From Microbacterium lacticum (GTDB taxonomy: Bacteria; Actinomycetota; Actinomycetes; Actinomycetales; Microbacteriaceae), in NCBI RefSeq assembly GCF_006716815.1, contig NZ_VFPS01000001.1:248001-312000 (forward strand): 64,000 nt of DNA, in the 5' to 3' direction. The notes under the pieces are model-generated. The model made no database searches, had not been told where the DNA came from, and was given only the letters and a program-made list of their open reading frames with translations. Each line of letters starts with the position of its first letter. Positions within the stretch are counted from its first letter, which is position 1. Shown piece after piece: positions 10,393 through 21,677 of this stretch. The translations under genes and the position numbers were made by a program.

Positions 10393-11367
10393 CTATGATC
10401 CCGCTGTGGATCCGTCGGCGAAAGTCAGCACGGCGCGCGGGGCCTTCAGATGCATCAGCACCGCGGTCATCGCGGAGACGAGCGTCACCGCCAGCACCAT
10501 GTGGATGTTCACCAGGACGATCGGCAGTCCGGTGCGCGCCTGCCACAGTCCCACGATGATCTGCACGACCTCGACCGCCAGCAGCAGTCCGGTCCACAGC
10601 GGTAGGCGCAGCGTCTGCGGCATGCGGAACGACACGGCGAACACGACGATCGTCAGGGCGAACAGCAGGTACGCCGGCCAGCTGTGCACGTGCTGCCAGA
10701 AGATCGGGTCGAGCCCGTTGCGCGCCGCCGCATCGTCGCCCGCGTGCGGGCCCGATCCGGTGAGCAGGATGCCGATGATGACCGTGATCAGCACGACGAC
10801 GCTCGTCACGTGCACGAGTGTCGCGTAGCGGCGCGGCACGGCGAGACGGCGCGGCCCGGGTTCGGCGTAGACCCGCACGACGTAGGCGGTGGCGATCGCG
10901 ACGAGCGCGGCGGAGATCAGGTAGTGCAGCCCGACGATCGCCGGGTGCAGGTGCAGCCACACCGTGACGCCGCCGACGACGGCCTGCAGGATGATGCCGA
11001 TGCCGACGGCGAGGGTCAGGCGGGGAAGCTCCGGGCGCGTGGACCACAGCCGCACCACCGAGAGGAAGGCGAGGAGCGCCACGACCACCAGCACGCCGGT
11101 GAGGGTGCGGTTGCCGAACTCGATCAGGCCGTGCACGCCGAGCTCGGGCGTCGGCACGAGCGACGCGGACGTGCAGTACGGCCAGGTCTCGCATCCCATG
11201 CCCGAACCGGTGAGCCGCACGAGGCCGCCGGTGCCGACGATGACGATGTTGCTGATCAGCAGCAGCCACGCCAGCACCCGGGTGTACCGGGTGATGTGGT
11301 CGGGCAGCAGCGCCGAGACGAGCGTCGGTCGTGCGGGCGCCGCGGTCGCAGCGGACGGATCGGACAT
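10393..11367 (-). CDS. ctaA: Haem A synthase
   Basis: The ATG at 11367 follows an AGGAGG site and gives 324 residues starting MSDPSAATAAPARPTL. The protein is polytopic (about eight membrane segments) and has the COX15/CtaA signature GGLVRLTGSGMGCETWPYC near residue 50, with HGLIEFGNR (haem-ligand histidine) and later HVHSW. It oxidises the C8 methyl of haem O to formyl, completing haem a made from CtaB's product. It is divergent from the suf operon. Confidence 0.95.
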   Translation of the reverse strand: MSDPSAATAAPARPTLVSALLPDHITRYTRVLAWLLLISNIVIVGTGGLVRLTGSGMGCETWPYCTSASLVPTPELGVHGLIEFGNRTLTGVLVVVALLAFLSVVRLWSTRPELPRLTLAVGIGIILQAVVGGVTVWLHLHPAIVGLHYLISAALVAIATAYVVRVYAEPGPRRLAVPRRYATLVHVTSVVVLITVIIGILLTGSGPHAGDDAAARNGLDPIFWQHVHSWPAYLLFALTIVVFAVSFRMPQTLRLPLWTGLLLAVEVVQIIVGLWQARTGLPIVLVNIHMVLAVTLVSAMTAVLMHLKAPRAVLTFADGSTAGS

Positions 11368-11632
11368 GGCTGTCGCCTCCTGGGATGCGCCTCGGGAAGG
11401 CGCCGGCCACGCCCGAGGGGGAGCGTTGCCTGTAGACTCGAATGGTGGGAACGGCGACGCGATGCGTGCCCGACCCACTCCCAGTCTAGGCGCGCGAACT
11501 GTGCGTCCGAGAAAGACGCAGACGGCCTGACAGCGGCATCCCACCCCTCGCCGACGACCCTCCACCGTGAGCACGGCGGGTCGTGGGAATGTCGGAGCGG
11601 ATGACACCGCCGGGCGCGAAGGAGGCAATGCC

Positions 11633-13051
11633 ATGTCGGATGTGCTCATCGACCGACCCGAGCTCGAAGGTCTCGGCGTCTACGAGTTCGGCTGGCACGA
11701 CGCGGATGCCGCGGGTGCCAGTGCCAAGCGAGGCCTTTCCGAGGCCGTCGTGCGCGACATCTCGGCCCTGAAGGCCGAACCGGAGTGGATGCTCAAGACG
11801 CGCCTGAAGGGCCACCAGCTCTTCGGCCGCAAGCCGATGCCCACGTGGGGCGCCGACCTGTCGGAGATCGACTTCGACAACATCAAGTACTTCGTCCGCT
11901 CCACCGAGAAGCAGGCGCAGTCGTGGGAGGACCTCCCCGAGGACATCCGCAACACGTACGAGAAGCTCGGCATCCCCGAGGCCGAGCGTGCGCGCCTGGT
12001 CGCCGGTGTCGCGGCGCAGTACGAGTCCGAGGTCGTCTACCACCAGATCAACGAAGAGCTCGAGCGCCAGGGCGTCATCTTCATGGACACCGACACCGCG
12101 CTGCGCGAGCACCCCGAGTTCTTCGAGGAGTACTTCGGCACGGTCATCCCCGCCGGCGACAACAAGTTCGCGGCCCTCAACACCGCGGTCTGGTCGGGCG
12201 GCTCGTTCGTCTACGTGCCGCCGGGCGTGCACGTGGAGATCCCGCTCCAGGCCTACTTCCGCATCAACACGGAGAACATGGGCCAGTTCGAGCGGACGCT
12301 GATCATCGCCGACGAGGGCTCGTACGTGCACTACATCGAAGGCTGCACGGCCCCGATCTACAAGTCCGACTCGCTGCACTCGGCGGTCGTCGAGATCATC
12401 GTCAAGAAGAACGCGCGCGTGCGCTACACGACGATCCAGAACTGGTCGAACAACGTGTACAACCTCGTCACCAAGCGCGCCGTCGCCCACGAGGGCGCGA
12501 CGATGGAGTGGATCGACGGCAACATCGGCTCCAAGGTGACGATGAAGTACCCCTCGATCTACCTGATGGGCGAGCACGCCAAGGGCGAGACGCTGTCGGT
12601 CGCCTTCGCCGGCCCCGGCCAGCACCAGGATGCCGGCGCGAAGATGATCCACATGGCGCCGTACACGCAGTCCTCGATCGTCTCGAAGTCGATCGCCCGC
12701 GGCGGCGGACGCGCGGGCTACCGCGGTGAGGTGCGGGTGGATGCCAATGCGCACCACTCGGCGAACACCGTGCGCTGCGACGCGCTGCTGGTCGACACGA
12801 AGTCGCGCTCCGACACGTATCCCGCGATCGACATCCGCGTCGACGACGTGCAGCTCGGCCACGAGGCGACGGTCTCGAAGGTCAGCGAGGAGCAGCTGTT
12901 CTACCTCATGAGCCGCGGCATGCCCGAAGACGAGGCGATGGCCATGATCGTGCGCGGCTTCATCGAGCCGATCGCCCGGGAGCTGCCCATGGAGTACGCC
13001 CTCGAACTGAACAAGCTCATCGAGATGGGCATGGAAGGATCCGTCGGCTGA
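11633..13051 (+). CDS. sufB: Fe-S cluster assembly scaffold SufB
   Basis: The ATG at 11633 has an ideal GAAGGAGG site; longer starts back to 11567 lack one. The 472-residue protein starts [14 protein letters not shown] and has the long SufB beta-helix region and the C-terminal [18 protein letters not shown] block. With SufC and SufD it forms the SufBC2D scaffold that builds Fe-S clusters. It is the first gene of a five-gene operon. No SufR-type regulator lies upstream, unlike many actinobacterial suf loci. Confidence 0.97.
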   Translation: MSDVLIDRPELEGLGVYEFGWHDADAAGASAKRGLSEAVVRDISALKAEPEWMLKTRLKGHQLFGRKPMPTWGADLSEIDFDNIKYFVRSTEKQAQSWEDLPEDIRNTYEKLGIPEAERARLVAGVAAQYESEVVYHQINEELERQGVIFMDTDTALREHPEFFEEYFGTVIPAGDNKFAALNTAVWSGGSFVYVPPGVHVEIPLQAYFRINTENMGQFERTLIIADEGSYVHYIEGCTAPIYKSDSLHSAVVEIIVKKNARVRYTTIQNWSNNVYNLVTKRAVAHEGATMEWIDGNIGSKVTMKYPSIYLMGEHAKGETLSVAFAGPGQHQDAGAKMIHMAPYTQSSIVSKSIARGGGRAGYRGEVRVDANAHHSANTVRCDALLVDTKSRSDTYPAIDIRVDDVQLGHEATVSKVSEEQLFYLMSRGMPEDEAMAMIVRGFIEPIARELPMEYALELNKLIEMGMEGSVG

Positions 13052-14307
13052 TGACGACCGCCACACAGACCCCCGCCTCCTCGGGCCAGGAGCGGACGGA
13101 GGGTCACCTCGACCCTGCCGCGCGCCTGACCGGCGTCCGCCAGCCCGGCATCCCCGACAGCAACGAGTTCGTGCCGGTGCAGACCCGCTCCGAGCGGCCC
13201 ACGTCGTTCGACCCGGCCGACTTCGGCACGCCCGTCGGCACCGAGGTCAACTGGAAGCACACGCCGCTGAAGGCGATCGCCGAGCTGCTGCGCGACGAGC
13301 CCGCCCCGCACGACGTCATCGGCGTCGAGGTGTCGGCGCCGGACGCCGTTGAGCAGGGCCGTCTCGCCGTCGGCGAGGCGCCGCGCGGCGAGGTGTTCCG
13401 CCCCGAAGATCTGCCGAGCGCGATCGCGTGGCACCAGGAGGCCGAGGCGCCGCTCATCCGCATCCCGCAGGGCGTCGAGCTCGACGAGCCGATCGTCGTG
13501 CGCCTCACCGGCCGCGGCGGCGTCGCACACGCCCACGTCGTCATCGAGGCGCAGCCGCACTCGCGCGGCACCGTGATCCTCCGCCACGAGGGCACCGCCC
13601 AGCAGGCGCAGAACGTCGAGATCATCGTCCGCGACGGCGCCGCCCTCACGCTCGTGTCGGTGCAGCGCTGGGACGACGACGCCGTGCACCTGGCATCCCA
13701 CCAGGCCCGCGTCGACCGCGACGCCGCGCTCACCCACGTCGTCGTCAGCCTCGGCGGCGGTCTCGTGCGCGTGAACCCGTCGGTCGAGCTCGCCGGCGCG
13801 GGCGCCGACGGCAAGCTCTACGGCCTCGCGTTCTCCGACTCCGGCCAGCACCTCGAGAGCCAGGTGTACCTGCACCACAAGGGTCCGCACACGATCGGCG
13901 ACGTGCTCTACAAGGCGGCCCTGCAGGGCGCCGGAGCGCGCACCGTGTGGATCGGCGACGTGCTGATCGGCCCGGATGCCACGGGCACCGACTCGTACGA
14001 GGCCAACCGCAACCTCGTGCTCACCGAAGGGGCGCGCGCCGACTCGATCCCGAACCTCGAGATCGAGACGGGCGACATCATCGGCGCGGGCCACGCGAGT
14101 GCCACCGGGCGTTTCGACGACGAGCAGCTGTTCTACCTGCAGGCGCGCGGCATCGCCGAGGACGAGGCGCGTCGCCTCGTCGTCCTCGGCTTCCTCGCCG
14201 AGATCGTGCAGAAGATCGGCATCGACGACCTGCAGAGCGAGCTCATCGAAGCCATCGAGGCGGAACTCGCGCTCACGGCATCGGTCTCCGCCGAGGCATC
14301 CGCATGA
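13051..14307 (+). CDS. sufD: Fe-S cluster assembly protein SufD
   Basis: The ATG overlaps the sufB stop by 1 bp and gives 418 residues. The C-terminal half has the SufBD fold with FDDEQLFYLQARGIAEDEAR near residue 355, parallel to the SufB C-terminus. It pairs with SufB on the SufC ATPase dimer. The first 60 residues are variable, as is usual for the family. Confidence 0.96.
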   Translation: MTTATQTPASSGQERTEGHLDPAARLTGVRQPGIPDSNEFVPVQTRSERPTSFDPADFGTPVGTEVNWKHTPLKAIAELLRDEPAPHDVIGVEVSAPDAVEQGRLAVGEAPRGEVFRPEDLPSAIAWHQEAEAPLIRIPQGVELDEPIVVRLTGRGGVAHAHVVIEAQPHSRGTVILRHEGTAQQAQNVEIIVRDGAALTLVSVQRWDDDAVHLASHQARVDRDAALTHVVVSLGGGLVRVNPSVELAGAGADGKLYGLAFSDSGQHLESQVYLHHKGPHTIGDVLYKAALQGAGARTVWIGDVLIGPDATGTDSYEANRNLVLTEGARADSIPNLEIETGDIIGAGHASATGRFDDEQLFYLQARGIAEDEARRLVVLGFLAEIVQKIGIDDLQSELIEAIEAELALTASVSAEASA

Positions 14308-14633
14308 CCGCGCAGAAGGTGCTGAACCTCAGCGACCTCGAGCAGGACACCGCGGTGCGCGTCGTCGTCGACGGCGTGCCCATCGCCGTCGTGCTCGACT
14401 CGAACGGCGAGGTGCACGCGATCGGCGACACCTGCACGCACGGCGACGTCTCGCTCTCCGACGGCTTCGTCGAGGGGGAGACCCTGGAGTGCTGGGCGCA
14501 CGGCTCGGCGTTCTCGCTGCGCACCGGCCGCCCCCTGAACCTCCCGGCCTACGAGCCGGTGCCCGTATACGAAGTGACGATCGACGGGGACGACATCCTC
14601 ATCGACCCCGCCGTCACCAAAGATGTGAACTGA
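14304..14633 (+). CDS. Rieske-type [2Fe-2S] ferredoxin of the suf operon
   Basis: This 109-residue protein overlaps the sufD stop by 4 bp. It has the Rieske ligand pairs C44-T-H46 and C63-W-A-H66 with the spacing of non-haem-iron oxygenase ferredoxins. Its position between sufD and sufC is typical of actinobacteria, where it is thought to act in electron supply or assembly; that role is inference. It has no membrane segment, so it is a soluble cytoplasmic protein. Confidence 0.92.
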   Translation: MTAQKVLNLSDLEQDTAVRVVVDGVPIAVVLDSNGEVHAIGDTCTHGDVSLSDGFVEGETLECWAHGSAFSLRTGRPLNLPAYEPVPVYEVTIDGDDILIDPAVTKDVN

Positions 14634-14647
14634 CGAAGGAATCTGAC

Positions 14648-15418
<771 letters not shown>

Positions 15419-15427
15419 GATCGACGT

Positions 15428-15757
15428 ATGACCGCGACGCTCAGCCCGGAGAAGTACGACGACGTCACCGAGGCGCTCAAAGACGTCATGGACCCGGAAC
15501 TCGGGATCAACGTCGTCGACCTGGGACTCATCTACGACCTGTCGTGGGACGACGAGAACGACGCGCTGGTCATCCACATGACCCTCACCTCGGCCGGGTG
15601 CCCGCTCACCGACGTGCTCGAGGAGCAGACGGCGCAGGCGCTCGACGACGTCGTCGACCGGTTCCGCATCAACTGGGTGTGGATGCCGCCGTGGGGCCCC
15701 GAGCGCATCACCGACGACGGGCGCGACATGATGCGCGCCCTCGGCTTCGCGATCTGA
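15428..15757 (+). CDS. sufT: MIP18/DUF59 Fe-S cluster assembly factor (SufT-like)
   Basis: The 109-residue protein has the DUF59 signature DPELGINVVDLGLIYDL near residue 20 and the conserved LTSAGCPLTD segment with its cysteine. These proteins help maturation of Fe-S enzymes. It ends the suf operon, 9 bp after sufC. The usual sufS (desulfurase) and sufU genes are not between sufC and this gene, nor elsewhere in the window. Confidence 0.9.
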   Translation: MTATLSPEKYDDVTEALKDVMDPELGINVVDLGLIYDLSWDDENDALVIHMTLTSAGCPLTDVLEEQTAQALDDVVDRFRINWVWMPPWGPERITDDGRDMMRALGFAI

Positions 15758-15796
15758 CGCCGGCCGGTCGGCGAGCCGGCGCGCCCGCGAACGAGG

Positions 15797-16870
15797 TCAG
15801 CGAGCGAGTGCGCGTGCGGCGAGGTCGACGTCGCGCTCGTCGTTGAACACGTGGAACGCGACGCGCGCGCGGCCGTTGCGCCCCGAGGCGATCAGCCCGG
15901 CGGCGGTGAGGCGCGCGAGGTCGGCGCCTGACGCATCCGGCCACGTGACGATCGCGCTCGGCCGCGCGGGCTCGGCGAGGCCGATCAGCGCGCGGAACCG
16001 CGCCGCGAGACCCGTCGCGTGCGCGTGCAACGCGCCCGGGTCGGCGTCGGCGAAGGCCCGGAGCGCGGGTTCGGCGCCGACGAACGCCTGCCACGCCGGC
16101 GACACGTCGAAGCGCCGCGCGCAGGAGGCGAGCTCGGCCGCACCGCCGTAGCACGACGACCACGGATCGTTGCCGGCGTACCACCCGGCGTGCAGCGGAG
16201 TGAGGGTGCGGGCGTATTCGGCGCGAAGCGCGAGGAAGGCGACGCCGCGCGGGCAGCACAGCCACTTGTACGCGTGGCAGAGCAGGGCGTCGACGCGCGA
16301 GGCATCCACCGGCATCCAGCCGACAGCCTGCGTCGCGTCGCACACCGTGCGTGCGCCGACGCGCGCCGCCGCGGCGCCGATGGCGTCGAGGTCGGCGACC
16401 TCGCCCGAGCCCGACTGCACCAGCGAGAAAGCGACGAGGTCGGTGTCCGCCGCGATCTCCTCGGCGAGGGTGCGCAGCGGGACGGCGCGCACCTCGATGC
16501 CGCGACCGGCGTGGACGAAGGGCAGCACGAGCGAGGAGAACTCGTCTTCGGGCACGAGCACCCGCGCGCCGCACGGCAGCGCGGCGGCGAGCAGCGAGAC
16601 CTGCGCCGAGGTCTGCGAGCCGATCGCGACGCGGTCGGGTGCGACGCCGACGAGGCGCGCGAAGTGCGAGCGCGATGCCTCGACGGCTCGGCTGTACCCC
16701 GCGACGTCGGGGCGGCCGGCGAGATCGGCCGTGATCGCGCGCCGCGTGCCCGCCGTCGGCAGTCCCGCCGTGCAGGCGGCGAGGTACCCCGTTGCCGCGG
16801 CCGCATCCGCTCCCCGGAATTCTGCGCGGAGCGCCGCAAGGCGGTCGGTCGCGGTCGCCGTGAGAGTCAT
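15797..16870 (-). CDS. Class V aminotransferase-fold PLP enzyme
   Basis: The 357-residue protein has the fold-type I layout of the cysteine desulfurase/isopenicillin-N epimerase-like group. SQTSAQVSLLAAALP binds phosphate near residue 85, CDATQAVG carries the ring-stacking aspartate, and HAYKWLCCPRG near 215 has the Schiff-base lysine. It lacks the SufS-type cysteine loop that I would expect, so I do not call it SufS although it lies next to the suf genes on the other strand. It is divergent from a LysR regulator that probably controls it. The substrate is unknown. Confidence 0.82.
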   Translation of the reverse strand: MTLTATATDRLAALRAEFRGADAAAATGYLAACTAGLPTAGTRRAITADLAGRPDVAGYSRAVEASRSHFARLVGVAPDRVAIGSQTSAQVSLLAAALPCGARVLVPEDEFSSLVLPFVHAGRGIEVRAVPLRTLAEEIAADTDLVAFSLVQSGSGEVADLDAIGAAAARVGARTVCDATQAVGWMPVDASRVDALLCHAYKWLCCPRGVAFLALRAEYARTLTPLHAGWYAGNDPWSSCYGGAAELASCARRFDVSPAWQAFVGAEPALRAFADADPGALHAHATGLAARFRALIGLAEPARPSAIVTWPDASGADLARLTAAGLIASGRNGRARVAFHVFNDERDVDLAARALAR

Positions 16871-16949
16871 GCCTCCAGCATCAGCTTGGGCATACTCATG
16901 CGTCTACGTCAGGTATGGGATGCATCGCATGCCGTGAGATTATGTGTGC

Positions 16950-17900
16950 ATGACGGATGCCTCGGTCGAGCTCGACGTGCTGAGCCTCAAGATCGTGCGG
17001 GCGATCGCCGACAGCGGCTCGATCACCGGCGCGGCGGCGGCGCTCGGCTACAGCCAGCCGGCGATCAGCCAGCACCTGCGCCGCCTCGAAGCGCGACTCG
17101 AGGTGGCGGTCGTCGAGCGGGTCGGGCGCGGCGTGCGGCTCACCGAGGCGGGGCGCGTGCTCGCCCGGCACGCTCCGGCCGTGACCCTCGCCGTCGACGC
17201 CGCCGCCGAGGAGCTCGCGCATCTGCGGGGGCTCCGGACGGGGGTCGTGCGCCTGGTCGCCTTCCCCTCGGCATCCCCGGTGCTCGTGCCGCGCCTCATC
17301 GCCGCCCTCGCCGCCGCGCACCCGGGGCTCTCGCTGACGTACCTGGAAGCGGAGCCGCCCGAAGCGGTCGAGGCGATCCGCGACGACCGCGCCGACATCG
17401 CGCTCACGTTCAGCTACCCGGGTGACCGCGACGACCCGCACCGGTCGAGCGCGCGCGGCCTCAGCGTCCGCGCCGCGGGGCGCGACGAGCTGATGCTGGT
17501 GCTGCCGGCGGGGCACGGGCCGGTCGACGACGTCTCGGACCTCGCCGACGAGACCTGGATCGCCGGATGCCCGCGCTGTCGCGGCCACCTGCTGGAGCTC
17601 TGCGAGCGCGCGGGCTTCGCGCCCCGCATCGGCTACGAGACCGACAACTACGTCGCGGTCGAGGGCCTCGTCGCGCAGGGGATCGGGGTGGCGACGCTCC
17701 CGCGGATGGCGCTCGAGTCGTTCCCGCTGCTGCCCGGGGTCGCGACGGTGCCGCTCCCGGTCGCCGAGGCGCGGCGGCTGCACCTCGTGACGGCGCAGAG
17801 CGCGGAGCGCGTGCCATCCATCGCCGCGGTGCTCGAGGTGCTCGGACCGGTGCTGCAGAGCGTCGGGACGAGCCGGAACGAGCGGGCCGCCGCTGGCTAG
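16950..17900 (+). CDS. LysR-family transcriptional regulator
   Basis: The protein has 316 residues from the ATG at 16950; a GTG at 16944 is also possible. Residues 8-65 hold the winged helix ([20 protein letters not shown], then [13 protein letters not shown]), followed by a periplasmic-binding-like effector domain with [15 protein letters not shown]. It is divergent from the aminotransferase gene with 79 bp between, the classic arrangement for a LysR protein controlling its neighbour. The imperfect palindrome CATAC-17 nt-GTATG in that gap could be its site. Confidence 0.88.
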   Translation: MTDASVELDVLSLKIVRAIADSGSITGAAAALGYSQPAISQHLRRLEARLEVAVVERVGRGVRLTEAGRVLARHAPAVTLAVDAAAEELAHLRGLRTGVVRLVAFPSASPVLVPRLIAALAAAHPGLSLTYLEAEPPEAVEAIRDDRADIALTFSYPGDRDDPHRSSARGLSVRAAGRDELMLVLPAGHGPVDDVSDLADETWIAGCPRCRGHLLELCERAGFAPRIGYETDNYVAVEGLVAQGIGVATLPRMALESFPLLPGVATVPLPVAEARRLHLVTAQSAERVPSIAAVLEVLGPVLQSVGTSRNERAAAG

Positions 17901-17903
17901 ACT
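17898..17903 (+). promoter_or_regulatory. -10 element of gltX (probably leaderless)
   Basis: TAGACT ends 7 nt before the gltX ATG, so transcription would start at or next to the start codon. The same geometry recurs at several other genes in the window. Confidence 0.6.
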
Positions 17904-17910
17904 GGGGGAG

Positions 17911-19425
17911 ATGTCTGCAGCGATCGATCCCCGTACCACCACCGCCAGCGGCACCGACGTGCGCGTGCGGTTCTGCCCCTCGCCGACCGGGCTGCCGCAC
18001 GTCGGCATGATCCGCACCGCGCTCTACAACTGGGCGTACGCGCGGCACACCGGTGGCAAGCTGATCTTCCGCGTCGAAGACACCGACGCCGCGCGCGACA
18101 GCGAGGAGAGCTACCATCAGCTCGTCGACGCGCTCACGTGGCTCGAGATCGACTGGGACGAGGGCGTCGAGAAAGGCGGCCCGCACGCCCCGTACCGGCA
18201 GTCGCAGCGGCGCGACATCTATGCGGGCGTCCTGCAGCAGCTCATCGACAGCGGTGCCGTGTACGAGTCGTACTCGACCGCCGAGGAGATCGACGCGCGC
18301 AACGAGGCGGCGGGGCGCGCGAAGCAGCTCGGCTACGACAACTACGACCGGACGCTCAGCGATGAGCAGAAGGCCGCCTTCCGCGCCGAGGGGCGCGAGC
18401 CCGCGTACCGGCTGCGCGTGCCCGACCACGACCTCACCTACGTCGACCTCATCCGCGGAGAGGTGACCTTCCCCGCCGGCTCGTTCCCCGACTTCGTCGT
18501 CGTGCGAGCGGGCGGGCAGGCGCTCTACACGTTCACGAACCCGGTCGACGATGCGCTCATGGGAATCACCCACGTCATCCGCGGCGAAGACCTCATGCCC
18601 TCGACGGCGCGTCAGCTCGCCCTCTACGACGCCCTCATCGGCGCGGGGGTGACCGACTTCGTGCCCCGGTTCGGGCACATGCCGCTGGTGCTCGGCGAGA
18701 CCGGCACCAAGAAGCTCTCCAAGCGCGACCCGCAGGCCGACCTCTTCCTGCAGCGGGAGAAGGGCTTCATCCACGAGGGGCTGCTCAACTACCTCGCCCT
18801 CCTCGGCTGGTCGATCGCTCCCGACCGCGACGTGTTCACGCTCGACGAGTTCATCGCCGCGTTCGACATCGCCGACGTCAACCCGAACCCGGCCCGCTTC
18901 GACCAGAAGAAGGCCGAGTCGATCAACGGCGACCACATCCGCATGCTCGAGGCATCCGACTTCGCCGCCCGCCTCGTGCCGTACCTGGCGACGGCGGACC
19001 TCGTCGAGAACCCGCCCACCGCCGACCAGCAGACGATCCTCGACGCGGCGGCTCCGCTCGTGCAGGAGCGCATGCAGCTGCTCGGCGAGGCGCCGGGCCT
19101 GCTGGGCTTCCTCTTCCGCGACGAGGTCGTCTACGACGACGACGCGCTGAAGAGCCTGCCGGAGAACTCCGGGCCGGTGCTCGTCGCGTCGGTCGGCGCG
19201 CTCGAACTCGTGCCCGAGCAGGGCTTCACCGCCGCGGCGGTGCAGGCGGAGCTGCAGAAGGCGCTCATCGACGACCTGGGTCTGAAGCCCCGCGTCGCGT
19301 ACGGCCCGCTGCGGGTCGCGATCAGCGGTCGCCGCGTGTCGCCGCCGCTGTTCGAGTCGATGGAGATCCTGGGCAAGGCGGAGACGATCCGCCGGCTGGA
19401 TGCCCTCGTGCAGCGCATCGGCTGA
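17911..19425 (+). CDS. gltX: Glutamyl-tRNA synthetase
   Basis: The 504-residue class I synthetase has the HIGH-like motif [10 protein letters not shown] near residue 28 and the KMSKS-like motif KKLSKRDP near 270. The C-terminal anticodon-binding domain ends with [18 protein letters not shown]. It charges tRNA-Glu (a tRNA-Glu gene lies at 42682), and in actinobacteria it usually also misacylates tRNA-Gln for the GatCAB route. The length is normal. Confidence 0.97.
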   Translation: MSAAIDPRTTTASGTDVRVRFCPSPTGLPHVGMIRTALYNWAYARHTGGKLIFRVEDTDAARDSEESYHQLVDALTWLEIDWDEGVEKGGPHAPYRQSQRRDIYAGVLQQLIDSGAVYESYSTAEEIDARNEAAGRAKQLGYDNYDRTLSDEQKAAFRAEGREPAYRLRVPDHDLTYVDLIRGEVTFPAGSFPDFVVVRAGGQALYTFTNPVDDALMGITHVIRGEDLMPSTARQLALYDALIGAGVTDFVPRFGHMPLVLGETGTKKLSKRDPQADLFLQREKGFIHEGLLNYLALLGWSIAPDRDVFTLDEFIAAFDIADVNPNPARFDQKKAESINGDHIRMLEASDFAARLVPYLATADLVENPPTADQQTILDAAAPLVQERMQLLGEAPGLLGFLFRDEVVYDDDALKSLPENSGPVLVASVGALELVPEQGFTAAAVQAELQKALIDDLGLKPRVAYGPLRVAISGRRVSPPLFESMEILGKAETIRRLDALVQRIG

Positions 19426-19452
19426 GCGGTCGCCCGGTCACGCTCCGCGTCG

Positions 19453-21676
19453 CTACGATCCGCAGGAGTAGAGGCCGGTCACCGAGCTGTCGGTGACGGC
19501 GGTGCAGTTCGCGAGCACCCACGCGCGGATCTGTGCGCTCGTCGTGGTCGATTCGCCGGTGCCGTTCGTCGCGCCTGGTGTTCCGCCGGCGCCGTTCGCT
19601 GATGTGCCGCCGGTGATGCCGGCGCCGCCGGTGCCGCTCGGGCCGCCCGCGCTGCCGAAGCCGCCGCCGCGCGTCGTGCCGCCGGCGCTCCCGGAGACCA
19701 GCACGTAGCGGAGCGCGCCGTCGTCGACGAGCTTCTCGAAGCCGGCGAGGGTGGGCACGGCGTCCTGCCCGTCGAACCCGCCGACCGGCAGCACCGACTC
19801 GCCGCCCGAGGCGACGATCAGCTGCGCCGCCGCCTGCGCGCCGAACGTCGCGACGAGGTAGCGCGTGCCGTCGACTCGGTGCGCCTGCAGCCAGGCGAGG
19901 GTGTTCGCGGTGCCCGACGAGGTGCGGGAGGCGGCGCCCATGACGCCCGGCGTGCCCAGCCCGCCGGCGGCGCCCATGACGCCCGGCGTGCCCAGCCCGC
20001 CGGCGGCGCCCGTGCCCCCGGTGCCGCCCGTGGCGCTTCCCGCACTGCGTCCCGCTGGCAGGCCGTCGCCGCGCGCCGTGCCCGTGCCGTGGCCCCCGCG
20101 CGCCTGCGCACCGGCGCCGCCGCCCGCCCCTCCGGACGAACCCGCCGCGCCGCCGGATCCCGGCGCGCCGCCGAACCCCGCCGCGCCGCCTGCCCCGGGT
20201 CCGCCCATCCCCGCCATCCCGCGGGCGCCGCCGACCCCATCGCCGACACCCCGCCGGCCACCGGACTGGTCGAGTTGGGGGTCGCGATCGTGACCGCCGA
20301 CCACACCGCAGGCGTGAGCAGCAGCGCGACGACGCCGAGAACGGTGGTCACCGGCATCCGTCGCCCGCTGCGTCGCTCCCGCACGACGAGCGCCGTCGCC
20401 ACGGCGGACGCGACGCACTGCACGATGGCGGCGGGCAGCGAATACGCGGTGCCGCCCGCGCCGAGTGCGAGTCCGATGCTGATGCCGAGCGCGCTGAGGG
20501 CGGCGGCGATCGGCAGTGCGAGCTGGGCCCACAGTGCGCGCTGCGCCGTGCGGCGGCGAACGCCGCGCCGATGAGCAGCGCCAGGGGGATCGCGAGTGCC
20601 GCCGTGTAGAACTGGTGCATGCCCGCGACGATCGAGAACATCGCCGCGAACGTCGCGAACCACACGGCCCCGAACACCGTGAGCGGCAGGCGGAAGCGCA
20701 GCGCGATCAGGATCGCGATCGCGACCAGCGCGACCGGCACGAGCCAGCCGATCTGCGCGGCGAGCGCCTCGTTGAGCAGGCGCACGACGGAAGGGCTGCC
20801 GGAGAACGGCGGGGTGAACGAGCGGTACGCGTCGCCGTCGGCGGTCGAGGAGCCGAAGCGTCCGAGCCCGTTGTAGCCGAACACCATCTCCCACGGGCTG
20901 TTCGAGAGGGTGCTACCGATGTAGGGGCGCTGGGATGCCGGGATGACGGCCACCACGATGATCCAGCCGAGCGAGAGCACGAGGCTCGTCGCTCCGGCGA
21001 TCGCGACGCGGGCGAGTCGGCGCGGCCACGACTGCCGCGTGCAGAGGTAGGCGGCCGCGAGCGCCGGCCAGACCGCCCAGGATTCGAGCATGTAGGTCTG
21101 GAAGCCCGCGGCGATGAACACGCCGGCGAGCACCAGCCAGCCGAGGCTCCGCCGCTCGAGGGCCTTCGTCGCCGCCCAGGCGGTGAGGGCGAGGGCGAGC
21201 ACGAAGAAGGTCTCGGGCTGGTTCGAGAGTGCGACCGCGACGAGGATCGGGGTTGTCGCGACCACGAGTCCCGCGACGATGCCGGCCGTGCGCCCGGCCC
21301 ACCGCCGCGCCGTGATCACCGTCGCCGCGGCGGCGGCGAGCGCGTTGGGCAGGATCACGGCGGCGGGGGAGAAGCCGAAGAGGCGGACCGACAGCGCGGG
21401 AATCCAGAACGAGCCGGGGATCTTGTCGAGCGTGACGGTTCCGGCGGGGTCGACGGCGCCGAAGAAGAAGTTCGGCCAGCTCTTGCTCATGGACAGGGCG
21501 ATCGAGGCGTAGTACTCCGACATCGAGCCGCCCACGCTCCACGCGGTCAGCGCCAGCGTGAACACGGCGAGGGCGAGGAGGGCCCATGCGAACGGGTCGA
21601 CCCGGCGGTGCGCCGCGACGGTGCGCGCGGCGGGCGGCCGGGCGGCGCAGGCATCCATGATGAGCACGGCACACAC
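19453..21676 (-). pseudogene. GT39-family glycosyltransferase, broken by two frameshifts
   Basis: Three reading frames on the minus strand together make one ArnT/PMT-like membrane glycosyltransferase of about 740 residues. Frame one (21676 to about 20550) holds the catalytic loop and most membrane helices (SEYYASIALSMSKSWPNFFF, DKIPGSFWIPAL). Frame two (about 20550-20270) continues with ALGISIGLALGAGGTAYSLP. Frame three (about 20270-19453) is a Gly-rich linker with a tandem GGLGTPGVMGAA repeat and a YkcA-like C-terminal domain. The two shifts may be real decay or errors in GC-rich tracts. The IS481 copy ends 6 bp beyond the GTG at 21676; an ATG at 21658 is the alternative start. Confidence 0.75.
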
Positions 21677-21677
21677 G

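Noticed and set aside
15797..16870. SufS cysteine desulfurase
   Set aside because: Fold and lysine fit the superfamily, but the SufS-type cysteine loop is not evident and the gene is on the opposite strand with its own LysR regulator.
19560..20270. Gly-rich region as a PE_PGRS-like or collagen-like protein
   Set aside because: It is the linker of a GT39 glycosyltransferase, continuous in arrangement with membrane helices and a YkcA-like C-terminus.
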